Below are positions 7,235 to 15,500 of a DNA stretch of 64,000 nt, one piece after another. A model generated the notes under the pieces. The model was not told the origin of the DNA. It searched no databases and was given only the letters and a program-made list of their open reading frames with translations. Origin of the DNA: Pannonibacter phragmitetus DSM 14782 (GTDB lineage Bacteria; Pseudomonadota; Alphaproteobacteria; Rhizobiales; Stappiaceae); contig NZ_KB908217.1 of assembly GCF_000382365.1 (NCBI RefSeq), positions 248,001 to 312,000 on the forward strand, given 5' to 3'. A program made the translations under genes and the position numbers. Numbering within the stretch: the first letter of the stretch is position 1; the number at the start of each line of letters is the position of its first letter.

Positions 7235-8608
7235 TCAGGCGGAAAGAGCCTCCTTCTGATTGGCAAGCCGGGCGGTTGCTTCCGCAGCGGCGAGGCCAAG
7301 ATCCGGAAGGCTGATGCCGGGCAGGCGCCCGTCCTGCACCACCGGCCTGCCGGCAACAAGGCTGTGGCGCACCTGCAAGGGGCCGCAGATCATTGGGGCA
7401 AGGGCCGGATCATGCATGCCGAAACAGGCAGGACTGCCCAGATCGAACAGGGTGATGTCCGCCGCCATGCCCGGTGCCAGCAGCCCCGTGCCGCCGAGCC
7501 CAAGCGTGCGCGCGCCGCCCTGCGTTGCCCAGTGCAGCACGGCTTCCGGCACAAGCGCCTGCACGCCATGGGCAGCCCGGTGCAGCGCGAAGGCCGTGTA
7601 CATGGCCATGCCCATGCCGGCGGCCTCGTTGGCGCCGGCCCCGTCCACGGCGAGCGATACGGTGCCTCCGGCTGCATGAAGGGCTGCTGCCGGGGCTATG
7701 CCGGAGCCGAGCCTTGCATTGGCCTGCGGGCAGTGGGCCATGGCTGTGCCTGTCTCGGCCAGAAGCGCGACTTCATAAGGGCTAAGGTCAACGAGATGGG
7801 CAAACCAGACGTCATCGCCCAGCCAGTCCTTCTTGGCGAGCCAGGGTACAGGCCTCTGCCCGAAATCCCGTAATGTCTGGCTGGCATAGGCTTCATTTTC
7901 CGAAAGATGCGCATGCAGCCTCAGGCCAAGGCGCCGGGCCTCCTGGGCAATTTCGGGCAGGGCCTGCGCATCGAAATTGAAATTCGGCGTGGCCGGGGCG
8001 CAGGCAACCCGCCTCATCGCCACGTCTGATGGATCATGCCACTGGCTTGCTGCACGGCTGATGCCGTCGAGAAATCCGGTCAGGGTTTCCATGGGGGCGG
8101 GCGGTGTGCCGGGCGTGGTGAAGCTGCGCCCGCGTGTCATGCCGCCGCGTGCCAGCACGAAGCGCAGGCCAAACCTTGCCGCTTCCTCGAAGAGAACGGC
8201 AGCCGGATCATAGTCATACTGGCTGGAGAAGATGTAGTGATGGTCGCAGACGGTGGTGGTGCCGCTGAGGGCGAGTTCGGCAAGGCCAATGCGCACCGAG
8301 ATCCGGAAAGTGTCTTCATCCAGCAGTGGCCAGAGCCGGTAGGGCACCAGCGCCAGCCAGTCGTCCAGCGGCACGTTGAGGCCGGCCGGCACGCCCTTCA
8401 TGACCGACTGGAACAGATGGTGATGGGTGTTGACGAGGCCTGGTGTCACCACGCAGCCGCTGGCATCAATCACCTGTTCGCCCGGCAAGGGGGAAAGATC
8501 ACCGATGCTGGCAATCTTCTGGCCTTCGATGCGGATGGCGCCGGAGAAGCGGGTTCCGGCGGCGTCGCCGGTCCAGCCATGGGCGATGTTTGTGATCAGC
8601 CGGCTCAT
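7235..8608 (-). CDS. Amidohydrolase, 8-oxoguanine deaminase-like
   Basis: This encodes a 457-residue amidohydrolase of the guanine/8-oxoguanine/triazine deaminase group. Metal ligands are visible: HHH in VNTHHHLFQ near residue 68, H in LRLHAHLSEN, H in VWFAHLVDLS, and D in SLAVDGAGANE. It probably hydrolyses the amino group of an oxidised or modified purine taken up by the adjacent transporter. The start ATG at 8608 overlaps the permease stop by four bases (ATGA), so it is translated as part of the transporter operon. A longer reading upstream would run antisense-like through the permease gene and is rejected. Substrate specificity within this family cannot be read reliably from the motifs alone. 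Confidence 0.8.
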   Translation of the reverse strand: MSRLITNIAHGWTGDAAGTRFSGAIRIEGQKIASIGDLSPLPGEQVIDASGCVVTPGLVNTHHHLFQSVMKGVPAGLNVPLDDWLALVPYRLWPLLDEDTFRISVRIGLAELALSGTTTVCDHHYIFSSQYDYDPAAVLFEEAARFGLRFVLARGGMTRGRSFTTPGTPPAPMETLTGFLDGISRAASQWHDPSDVAMRRVACAPATPNFNFDAQALPEIAQEARRLGLRLHAHLSENEAYASQTLRDFGQRPVPWLAKKDWLGDDVWFAHLVDLSPYEVALLAETGTAMAHCPQANARLGSGIAPAAALHAAGGTVSLAVDGAGANEAAGMGMAMYTAFALHRAAHGVQALVPEAVLHWATQGGARTLGLGGTGLLAPGMAADITLFDLGSPACFGMHDPALAPMICGPLQVRHSLVAGRPVVQDGRLPGISLPDLGLAAAEATARLANQKEALSA

Positions 8609-9459
8609 CTGTCTGCCTTTGCCATGGACCAGGGGAAGAAAAGCCGCTGGACCAGGCTGACCGCCTGAAACAGCAGCAGCGACATGGCAACCAGAACCGC
8701 GAGCCCGGCCCAGGCCTGCGGCAGCTTGAACATGGAGGTGGAGAACTGGATGAAGAAGCCAAGCCCCTTTTCGGCCGCGACAAACTCTCCCACGACGGCG
8801 CCGATCACGGCCAGTGTGATGGAGATTTTCAGCCCGGCGAAAATATGCGGCGTGGCATAGGGCATGCGGATTTGCAGGATTTCCCTGTGCCGGGGGGCCC
8901 GCAGGCTGCGCGACAGCTCGATCAGCTCCGGCGGCGTTGCCATCAGGCCGGTGGTCATGGAAACGACCAGCGGGAAGAAGGTGATCATGAAGGTGATGAC
9001 CACACGCGGGGCATCGCCCGTGCCCAGAACCACGATGATGATGGGCGCCACGGCGACGACCGGCACCGACTGGATGACCACCAGAAGCGGGTAGAAGGCG
9101 CGGGAGGCAAGGCGCGAGCGTGACAGGCTGATGGCAATGGGCAGCGAAATAACGATGGAAGCCGCATAGCCCAGCAGCGCCACCCGCAAGGTGGCCCAGA
9201 CATGGCCGATCCAGCGCCCGGCATCCAGCGCGGCAAAGCCACCGGCAATGCGGCTGGGCGCAGGCAGGATGTAGCTTGGCACGGCACAGAGCCAGGTTCC
9301 CGCCTCCCACAGCGCCAGCAGGGCCGCAAAGGTGATCAGCGGCAGCACGAAAGGCATCTGCACTAGTCTTTCGCGCAGGTGCAGGGCCTGCCGGGCTTGC
9401 TGCGCCTCGTGGCGGGCGGCAGGCGCTCTGTCTGCAAGGCTCGTCGTTTCTGCGCTCAT
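8605..9459 (-). CDS. ABC transporter permease (SsuC/ThiX/RibX type)
   Basis: This encodes a 284-residue inner-membrane permease with about six hydrophobic segments starting near residue 37 (FVLPLITFAALLALWEAG). The coupling-loop region lies near LIELSRSLRAPRHREILQIRMPYATPHI, the EAA-like motif of the binding-protein-dependent transporter family. It is related to permeases for sulfonates, pyrimidine precursors of thiamine and riboflavin. It forms the membrane channel for the ATPase encoded one base upstream and for the binding protein at 10246-11283. The stop overlaps the amidohydrolase start. The solute is unknown; the flanking deaminases suggest a nucleobase. Confidence 0.88.
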   Translation of the reverse strand: MSAETTSLADRAPAARHEAQQARQALHLRERLVQMPFVLPLITFAALLALWEAGTWLCAVPSYILPAPSRIAGGFAALDAGRWIGHVWATLRVALLGYAASIVISLPIAISLSRSRLASRAFYPLLVVIQSVPVVAVAPIIIVVLGTGDAPRVVITFMITFFPLVVSMTTGLMATPPELIELSRSLRAPRHREILQIRMPYATPHIFAGLKISITLAVIGAVVGEFVAAEKGLGFFIQFSTSMFKLPQAWAGLAVLVAMSLLLFQAVSLVQRLFFPWSMAKADR

Positions 9460-9460
9460 G

Positions 9461-10240
9461 TCAGGCGGCCTCCCGGTGGATCAGCAAGTTGCGCAGATGG
9501 GCCATGTAGTCATGCATCTCCGCTGTCCTGAGCGCGTTCTCGTCTCTCGGGCGGCCCATGGGCACGGGCAGATCCGCGATGATGCGGCCGGGGCGGCGGC
9601 TCATCACGACCACCCTGTCGGCCAGAAGCACGGCTTCGGGGATGGAATGGGTGATGAAGAGCACCGTCTTCGGGCTCGCCTGCCAGAGGCGCAGCAACTC
9701 GTAGCCCATGGCGTCACGCGTCAGGGCATCGAGGGCCGAGAACGGCTCGTCCATCAGCAGGATGTCCGGATTGAGAAACAGGGCGCGGGCGATACCCACC
9801 CTCTGCTGCATGCCGCCGGACAGTTCGCCCGGCAGGCGCTTTTCAAACCCTTCCAGCCCTACGGCGGCAATGATGCGCCGTGCCTGCTCGCGGTCCTGCG
9901 CATCCACCCGGCCGCGCATGTGCCGGGCGGGAAAGACCACGTTGTCCTCGACATTCGCCCAGGGCAGCAGTGTTGCGTTCTGGAAGACGATGCCGATGTC
10001 TTCACGCGGGCCGGTTACTTCCAGCCCGAAAACCGACACGTGTCCGCTTGCAGGCTTCATCAGACCGGCCGTGAGCCGCAGCAGCGTGGACTTGCCGCAG
10101 CCTGAGGGGCCAAGAACGGCCACGAACTCATGCTGGTCGATCCTGAGGTTGACATCCTCAAGCGCAACCAGAGGGCCGGAGCCGGTCAGAAAGGTCTGAC
10201 CGGCCCGCTCGAAGCAGATGGCATCCTTGACGAGGGCCAC
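9461..10240 (-). CDS. ABC transporter ATP-binding protein
   Basis: This encodes a 259-residue ABC ATPase with Walker A GPSGCGKST (residues 44-52), Q-loop VFQN (near 86), signature LSGGMQQR (140-147), Walker B ILLMDEP (160-166) and the H-loop in FITHSIPEAV. It belongs to the SsuB/TauB/ThiZ group that energises nitrate, sulfonate and pyrimidine importers. It lies between the binding protein (five bases upstream) and the permease (one base downstream) and is clearly part of the same operon. All nucleotide-binding motifs are intact. It needs the permease SsuC-type dimer to function. Confidence 0.9.
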   Translation of the reverse strand: MALVKDAICFERAGQTFLTGSGPLVALEDVNLRIDQHEFVAVLGPSGCGKSTLLRLTAGLMKPASGHVSVFGLEVTGPREDIGIVFQNATLLPWANVEDNVVFPARHMRGRVDAQDREQARRIIAAVGLEGFEKRLPGELSGGMQQRVGIARALFLNPDILLMDEPFSALDALTRDAMGYELLRLWQASPKTVLFITHSIPEAVLLADRVVVMSRRPGRIIADLPVPMGRPRDENALRTAEMHDYMAHLRNLLIHREAA

Positions 10241-10245
10241 AGGCG

Positions 10246-11283
10246 TTACTCCGGCAGGAAGGAGCGGTCTACGACGGTTTCCGGATCAAGGGACGCTGGG
10301 TCGAGCCCCTGCGCTTCGGCCACCCGGCTCCAGGTTGCGGCCAGCCTGTCCTTGTCGAAGGTGCCCAGGCCGTATTTCTCCGTGATGCTGTTGAAGGCAA
10401 GCTTGGAGGCATCGAGCCAGGAGCCCTTGACGTCCTCAGCCGTCAGTTCCGGCACTACGGCTGCAACGGCTTCTGCCGCCTTGTCCGGGTTGTCATGGGC
10501 AAAGATCAGCGACTTCTGGAAGGCTGCCAGGAACCGCTTCGCCACATCGGGCCGTTCGGCAAGGAAGGTATCGGAGGCCACGAGTGAGGCGGAGTAGAGT
10601 TCAAGCCCGGCATCGGCCCAGGGCAGAATGACAAGCTCCTTGCCCGCTTCCTTCGCCTGTCCGGTGTAGCGCGACACATCCGTCAGCCAGGCGATGATGG
10701 CATCGGCCTGTCCGGTCATCAGCAGCGGGCCAAGGGCGCCGGGGTCGGCCTTGGTCAGGGTGATATCATCTTCCGACATGCCGTTTTCCTTCAGCACCAG
10801 CGGCAGGAACACGTTGGAAGAGGTGAAGGGCGAAGTGGCGACCGATTTGCCTTTTACATCCATGATCGAGGTGATGCCGGAGCCTTGCAGCGTGTAGAAG
10901 GCATGGGGGCCGGTGTTGAACACATTCATCACCGCCGTCACTGGCACCTTTTCCGTGGCCCGTGCGGCCATCAGGGCTTCGATGCCGGCGCTGCCGATGT
11001 CGGAAGTGCCGGTCGCCAGCTTGGTGATGGCTTCGGACGAGCCGCGTCCCGGCTCAAGGGTGACTTCCAGGCCTGCGTCCTTGCAGAAGCCTTCATGGAT
11101 GCAGACGTAGATGGGGGCCTTGTCGCCGCCCGGCAGCCAGTCCAGCTGATAGGTCACCTTGTCGAGCGCCAGTGCCGCGCCGGACAGGCTGATGCCGGCG
11201 AGGAAGGTGCCTGTCAGCATGGCGGAGGCCTTAAGGCCGCGGGCGATGGAAAGGCGGGAAAGTCCTGTCTTGCGCTGTGTCAT
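10246..11283 (-). CDS. THI5/NMT1-type substrate-binding protein of the ABC transporter
   Basis: This encodes a 345-residue periplasmic binding protein. A signal peptide spans about residues 1-39 (positively charged start, then LKASAMLTGTFLAGISLSGA, cleavage after ALA). The mature protein begins DKVTYQLDWLPGGDKAPIYV, the typical start of THI5/NMT1-like proteins that bind pyrimidines or related bases. The conserved GTSDIGSAG and LTKADPGALG segments shape the ligand cleft. The start at 11283 has AAGGACGG upstream; the frame extends further without a plausible start. It lies upstream of its ATPase in a compact operon. The ligand is probably a nucleobase or precursor, judged by family and neighbours. 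Confidence 0.85.
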   Translation of the reverse strand: MTQRKTGLSRLSIARGLKASAMLTGTFLAGISLSGAALALDKVTYQLDWLPGGDKAPIYVCIHEGFCKDAGLEVTLEPGRGSSEAITKLATGTSDIGSAGIEALMAARATEKVPVTAVMNVFNTGPHAFYTLQGSGITSIMDVKGKSVATSPFTSSNVFLPLVLKENGMSEDDITLTKADPGALGPLLMTGQADAIIAWLTDVSRYTGQAKEAGKELVILPWADAGLELYSASLVASDTFLAERPDVAKRFLAAFQKSLIFAHDNPDKAAEAVAAVVPELTAEDVKGSWLDASKLAFNSITEKYGLGTFDKDRLAATWSRVAEAQGLDPASLDPETVVDRSFLPE

Positions 11284-11348
11284 CGTTCCGTCCTTTGTTG
11301 CGCCCAGGGAGGCTGGCGCGTCTTGCCTTTTCACCGGTAGGTCTCGTG

Positions 11349-11840
11349 TCACCAGAAGCCCTTGTGGGCCTCGGCGATTTCGTCTTCGAGTTCTGGAAAG
11401 GGCCCTTCCACCTTCACCTGCCTTTGCCCGGCGGCCAGAACCTGCCGGCAGGGCAGGGACATGGTGAGGTTCTCGGGGTTGCTGCCGGTCAGTTCGCCAA
11501 GGCGGGCCTCCGGCATGCCATAGACAAGCCGTCCGATACCTGCCCAGTAGACGCTGCCTGCGCACATGCTGCAGGGCTCGACCGAGGTGTACAGCGTACA
11601 GGTTGCCAGAAATTCCGGTTCATAGGCGCGGGCGGCAGCACGGGCGACATTCAGCTCCGCATGGCCGGTTCCCCGGTCCTCCAGATAGGTGTTGCCGCTC
11701 GTCAGCAGCACCGAACCATCAGCCGAGGCCAGCAGCGCGCCAAAGGGATGATTGCCTGCCTCGCGCGCCTCGCTGGCGATCCTGATCGTTTCCCGGAGCA
11801 GGAGAAGGTCATCGTCAGCCACTGTCATCCGCCTTGCCAT
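11349..11840 (-). CDS. CDA-fold nucleobase/nucleoside deaminase
   Basis: This encodes a 163-residue zinc deaminase of the cytidine-deaminase superfamily. The zinc and catalytic motif is HAE in RGTGHAELNVARAA (near residue 60), followed by PCSMC in SVEPCSMCAGSVYW. The arrangement is closest to guanine deaminase (GuaD) and TadA-like enzymes. Against TadA, it heads a nucleobase-transport operon and lacks the tRNA-binding C-terminal helix pattern I would expect, so deamination of a free base is more likely. AAGGAAAG precedes the ATG at 11840. It is the first gene of the minus-strand operon and faces the LysR gene across 115 bases. Confidence 0.78.
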   Translation of the reverse strand: MARRMTVADDDLLLLRETIRIASEAREAGNHPFGALLASADGSVLLTSGNTYLEDRGTGHAELNVARAAARAYEPEFLATCTLYTSVEPCSMCAGSVYWAGIGRLVYGMPEARLGELTGSNPENLTMSLPCRQVLAAGQRQVKVEGPFPELEDEIAEAHKGFW

Positions 11841-11905
11841 CCGTGCTTTCCTTGATGATGGAGGAAGCGTAGCGGCTTGACCGGCGTTAAAAAAAGAACA
11901 AAGAA

Positions 11906-11925
11906 TTTTGCATCGTGGAACAAAA
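11906..11925. promoter_or_regulatory. Candidate LysR-type binding site between deaminase operon and LysR gene
   Basis: The 115-base divergent region contains TTTTG (11906-11910) and CAAAA (11921-11925) separated by ten bases. The inner TTG-N10-CAA fits the T-N11-A pattern bound by LysR proteins. The site lies 31 bases before the regulator's start and would allow autoregulation and activation of the nucleobase operon. Confidence 0.4.
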
Positions 11926-11955
11926 AACTTTCCACGCGTCCCTCAGGCAGGCGCC

Positions 11956-12858
11956 ATGTCCGCATTCTCGCGTGAAATCAGATCCTTCATCGTGGTGTCC
12001 CAGTCGGATTCCATCCGCGCGGCTGCCGAGCGGCTGAATATTTCTGCGCCCGCGCTGGGCCGGCAGATGCTGATCCTTGAACGCAGCTATGGCGCGCCGC
12101 TGCTGGTGCGCAGCACGAGCGGGGTTGCGCTCACGGCCGCAGGCGAGGAACTGCGCAATCAGGCACTGCGCTGGATGGAAGCGGACACCAAGTTCAGTCA
12201 GCACCTTCAGCAGTCGAAGCGGGCGATGGATCTGCGCCTGCGCATGGGGGTGATGGAGGGGCTGGTGCCAACACTCGTGCATCCGCTGATGGACCGTCTG
12301 GAGGCGATCTTCGGCGCGGTCGAGCTGGAACTGACGGTCGGCACCACGCGGGACATCATAGACAGAGCCGAGGCGCTGGATCTGGATCTGATCGTCGCCT
12401 TCAACATGCCCCGGCTGTCCCGCCTCGCCGTGGTGCAGAGCGAGGAATATCATCTGGGCGTCGCCTATGCCCCCGGTTCCGGCCCGGCAGGGGAGGGGCC
12501 GGTTTCCCTGTCCGAGGCGCTGCAATGGCCGCTGTGCCTGCCCAGTGCCGCGCTGTCCATGCATACCCGGCTCTTGGCCGAAATCCTGAGCGTGCGCGTC
12601 AATCCGCGTGTCAGGTTCAACAGCAATTCCATCGGAGCATTGCTGAACATGCTCCGGCGCGGCAAAGGGATCGGCTTTCTCACCTGGATCGACGTCTGCG
12701 CCGATGTCGAAGCCGGCAACCTTGTCTTCCGCCCGCTTGCCAGCCGAAGGCTGACCGAAACCCTCAGCGTCACCATCTGCCGTGGCAACAGCCTTGGCGA
12801 TGCGACCGGTCCCGTGCTCGCCGAAATCAGCAGTTTGCTGGCCGGGTTGGGGAAGTGA
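11956..12858 (+). CDS. LysR-family transcriptional regulator of the nucleobase cluster
   Basis: This encodes a 300-residue LysR regulator. The N-terminal winged HTH (residues 5-65) has SDSIRAAAERLNISAPALGRQMLILER, and the effector domain follows from about residue 90. It is divergent from the deaminase-transporter operon, the usual arrangement for a LysR activator of an adjacent catabolic pathway, and a T-N11-A box lies between. I chose ATG 11956 (MSAFSREIRSF) because it places the HTH at the normal distance from the N-terminus. An upstream in-frame TTG at 11908 would add 16 residues that overlap the candidate operator. The inducer is unknown. Confidence 0.85.
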   Translation: MSAFSREIRSFIVVSQSDSIRAAAERLNISAPALGRQMLILERSYGAPLLVRSTSGVALTAAGEELRNQALRWMEADTKFSQHLQQSKRAMDLRLRMGVMEGLVPTLVHPLMDRLEAIFGAVELELTVGTTRDIIDRAEALDLDLIVAFNMPRLSRLAVVQSEEYHLGVAYAPGSGPAGEGPVSLSEALQWPLCLPSAALSMHTRLLAEILSVRVNPRVRFNSNSIGALLNMLRRGKGIGFLTWIDVCADVEAGNLVFRPLASRRLTETLSVTICRGNSLGDATGPVLAEISSLLAGLGK

Positions 12859-12860
12859 TG

Positions 12861-12962
12861 CCCATCAGCTCCGATGAGCTGGACACATCGGGAGCAGGCC
12901 AAGCCTGTACGGCGTCTGAACTGCTTCAAGGCGTGATGCATCAGCACTGGAAGCCTTGGCAT
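12861..12962. repeat. Dispersed hairpin repeat, copy A
   Basis: This about 100-bp intergenic element lies just after the LysR stop. It shares with the copy at 52493-52594 the stem region (CGATGAGCT), the CAAGCC(T/C)GT block, and the end block GCGTGATGC(A/G)TCAGCA followed by AAGCCTTGG(C/T)AT. The stem here is imperfect (GCTCCGATG against CATCGGGAGC). Order and spacing of the blocks are the same in both copies. Confidence 0.65.
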
Positions 12963-12982
12963 GACTGACTGTGTGCTGAACC

Positions 12983-13945
12983 TCAGCGCGGAAAGTCGTT
13001 GGTGTCAAACCTGGGCAGCAGCAGAGGGTCATGACGGCCAATTTCCGCCGTACTGACTTCTGTTGTCAGGCCCAGTGTGCAATTACGGCTTCTGAGGACG
13101 TCGAGCAGGCCTTCGTTCCAGCCGCCATAGGGGTAGCACATCACCCAATGGTCATCGACTGGTGAGCCTATGCGGCGCAGAAATGCGAGGCTGCGGTCCA
13201 CTTCAGCCTCCTGGGTCTCGCGCGGAACGTGGTTGAGCCAGTGATGCGAAGCCCCGTGCGAGCCGAAATACATGCCGCAACTCTGCATCAAACGGGCCTG
13301 CTGTTCGCTCATGTAGAGTTCGCCCGCGAAGGCCTTTTCATCCACCGATACGAAATGGGAGAACAGATCGGCGGCAATCCTGTGGCGAAGCGCCTCGGGC
13401 AGGGCGGTTTGCAGCATCCGCTTGATGTAGATCGTCTCGGCATCATCGAACCGGCTTGAATGGGCCCATTGCGCGCGGTAGGCCTCGACAGTTTCCAGCT
13501 TCCATTCGGCTTGCGCCTCTCGCAGGGCTGCATCCAGTTGCGCCGATATCACTGCCGGATCCCCGCCCTGTGCGGCATTTGCTGCGAGAATGAAATGGAT
13601 CCGGTTCACATCCAGCAGTTTTCCGTGACAGACCGGATCGACAGGCGCGAAGAACGCGCCTTCCAGCTTGCGTTCGTAAAGCTCGGGAAAGACCAGCGCG
13701 TAATGCTCTGCGTAGGCATCGTCAAAAGTCAGGAGCGCCGCATCAGCCGGCAAGCTGCTTTCGCCGCGCTGAGCCGCGACTACATCGCGCACCCGGACGA
13801 TGGTGTGGCGTGATTGAAGATAGTCCAGCTGACGCCGGAATCCTGCCAGATCCAGCCCTTTTATCCCTGGATAACGGGTCCGCGTGAAATCGCGGATGTA
13901 ATGGTACATGACAATCGTGAGTGGCTGCACATGAGGCATCATCAA
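12983..13945 (-). CDS. Polysaccharide deacetylase family (NodB-like) protein
   Basis: This encodes a 320-residue carbohydrate esterase-4 family protein. Motif 1 is TFDDAYAEH at residues 73-81 (catalytic base and metal Asp). Motif 2 is SHGASHHWLNH near residue 230, an HxxxHH variant of the usual H(S/T)xxH, and the later CYPYGGWNEG matches motif 3 (RxPYG-like). It is probably a metal-dependent N- or O-deacetylase acting on a glycan or oligosaccharide. There is no signal peptide, so the substrate is cytoplasmic or membrane-linked. Three consecutive ATG codons begin the gene, and the exact start is uncertain by two codons. Copy A of the dispersed repeat lies between its 3' end and the LysR gene. 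Confidence 0.8.
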   Translation of the reverse strand: MMMPHVQPLTIVMYHYIRDFTRTRYPGIKGLDLAGFRRQLDYLQSRHTIVRVRDVVAAQRGESSLPADAALLTFDDAYAEHYALVFPELYERKLEGAFFAPVDPVCHGKLLDVNRIHFILAANAAQGGDPAVISAQLDAALREAQAEWKLETVEAYRAQWAHSSRFDDAETIYIKRMLQTALPEALRHRIAADLFSHFVSVDEKAFAGELYMSEQQARLMQSCGMYFGSHGASHHWLNHVPRETQEAEVDRSLAFLRRIGSPVDDHWVMCYPYGGWNEGLLDVLRSRNCTLGLTTEVSTAEIGRHDPLLLPRFDTNDFPR

Positions 13946-14156
13946 ATGGCCTTGTCAAAAGGACTGCTCCATCTGTGCGCGAGTCCGTAAGGATAGACAA
14001 GAGCCGGGCAATCGCGAGGCTGGATTTCCAAATGGGGTTTGCTGCTCCGGTCCCCGTTACACTTTTTCTTCCCCCATGCCGTAATGGCAAGCTTCACAAG
14101 GGCTTCGGCCTGTCTTACGGTTGCGTGGCACCTTCGAGGGCAGGAGGGGTGCGGAT

Positions 14157-15497
14157 GTGCCAACCGGGGTCTTCAGTTTGCCGCAGCTTGATCTTCTGAC
14201 CGCCAATGACCGTCCGGGGCATCACCCCTCGTCCTGGTATGCCGCAACCGCGAGCCGGCGGAGTGATCATCCGGTGCTGCAAGGCGCCGTTCAGGCCGAT
14301 GTGGTGGTGATTGGCGCAGGCTTTACCGGGCTTTCGGCGGCGCTGTCGCTGGCGCAGTCCGGCCATTCGGTGGTGGTGCTGGAGGCCAACCGCATCGGCT
14401 GGGGCGCTTCGGGGCGCAATGGCGGGCAGGTGGGCTCGGGCCAGCGGCTCGATCAGATCACGCTGGAGGACATGCTCGGCAAGTCCGATGCCCGGCTGCT
14501 GTGGGATCTGGCCGAAGAATCCAAGGCCGTGGTGCAGGACCTGATCCGCGACCATGCGATTGACTGCGACTACCGGCCGGGCATCCTCTATGTGGATCAC
14601 CGCCCTGACATTGCCCGTGACCACGCGGACTATGCCCGGCATCTGGAACAGGTCTACGGCTATGAGGGCAACGAGGTGCTGGGGCGCGATGCGGTGCGCC
14701 AGCGGCTGGCGAGCCCGCTCTATCACGGCGGCATCCTTGATCGCGGCGCAGGGCACCTGCATCCGCTGAATTTTGCGCTGGGCATCGGCGCGGCGGCGGT
14801 GGCCGCCGGGGCGCAGATCTTCGAGCGCACCCGGGTGACCGGTTACACGGCCAGCCCGTCCCGCGTTGTGGTGAAGACGGATGCGGGCGAGGTGACGGCC
14901 AGCCACATGGTGCTCGCCTGCAACGGCTATCTCGGCCGGCTGGAGCCCAAGGTGTCGGCCCGTGTCATGCCGATCAACAATTACATCATCGCCACGGAGC
15001 CGCTGGGGGCGGAGCGGGCGCAATCGCTGATCCGGGACGGTGTTGCGGTGGCGGACAGCAAGTTCGTCATCAATTATTTCCGCATGAGCGGCGATCACCG
15101 GCTGCTGTTCGGCGGCGGCGAGAATTACGGCTACCGCTTTCCCTCGGACATTGCCGCCTTCGTGCGCAAGCCCATGGCCAAGGTGTTCCCGCAGCTGGCG
15201 GACATCGGCATCGACTATGGCTGGGGCGGCACGCTGGCCATTACGCCCAAGCGGATGCCCTTCTTCGCAAGGCTTTCACCCAACGTGATCACCGCCTCGG
15301 GCTATTCCGGCCACGGGGTGGCGATGGCCTGCCTCGCGGGGCGGCTGATCGGCGAGGCCATCAGCGGGCAGACCGGGCGTTTCGAGGTGTTCGAGCGGAT
15401 CAAGGTGCCATCGTTCCCTGGCGGCTCGCGCTTCCGCTTCCCGCTGCTGGTGCTGGCGATGACCTGGTTCTCCCTGCGCGACCGGCTGGGGTTCTGA
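14157..15497 (+). CDS. FAD-dependent oxidoreductase, PuuB/DAO type
   Basis: This encodes a 446-residue D-amino-acid-oxidase-fold flavoenzyme. The dinucleotide-binding motif VIGAGFTGLSAA is at residues 51-62, followed by the conserved GWGASGRNGGQVGSGQ segment near residue 83 and a C-terminal GYSGHGVAMACLAG. The N-terminus (LDLLTANDRPGHHPSSWYAATA) matches gamma-glutamylputrescine oxidoreductase relatives, so it probably oxidises a primary or secondary amine. I chose GTG 14157, preceded by AGGAGG at 14142-14147; TTG 14121 has no such site. The second flavoenzyme gene follows after three bases, so the pair is co-transcribed. The natural amine is unknown. Confidence 0.85.
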   Translation: MPTGVFSLPQLDLLTANDRPGHHPSSWYAATASRRSDHPVLQGAVQADVVVIGAGFTGLSAALSLAQSGHSVVVLEANRIGWGASGRNGGQVGSGQRLDQITLEDMLGKSDARLLWDLAEESKAVVQDLIRDHAIDCDYRPGILYVDHRPDIARDHADYARHLEQVYGYEGNEVLGRDAVRQRLASPLYHGGILDRGAGHLHPLNFALGIGAAAVAAGAQIFERTRVTGYTASPSRVVVKTDAGEVTASHMVLACNGYLGRLEPKVSARVMPINNYIIATEPLGAERAQSLIRDGVAVADSKFVINYFRMSGDHRLLFGGGENYGYRFPSDIAAFVRKPMAKVFPQLADIGIDYGWGGTLAITPKRMPFFARLSPNVITASGYSGHGVAMACLAGRLIGEAISGQTGRFEVFERIKVPSFPGGSRFRFPLLVLAMTWFSLRDRLGF

Positions 15498-15500
15498 ACC

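Noticed and set aside
7235-9310. A single 691-residue frame across the amidohydrolase and permease genes
   Set aside because: The part above 8608 is antisense-like Gly/Ala/His/Arg low-complexity sequence in the wrong frame for the permease, which is clearly recognisable. The amidohydrolase begins at the ATGA overlap.
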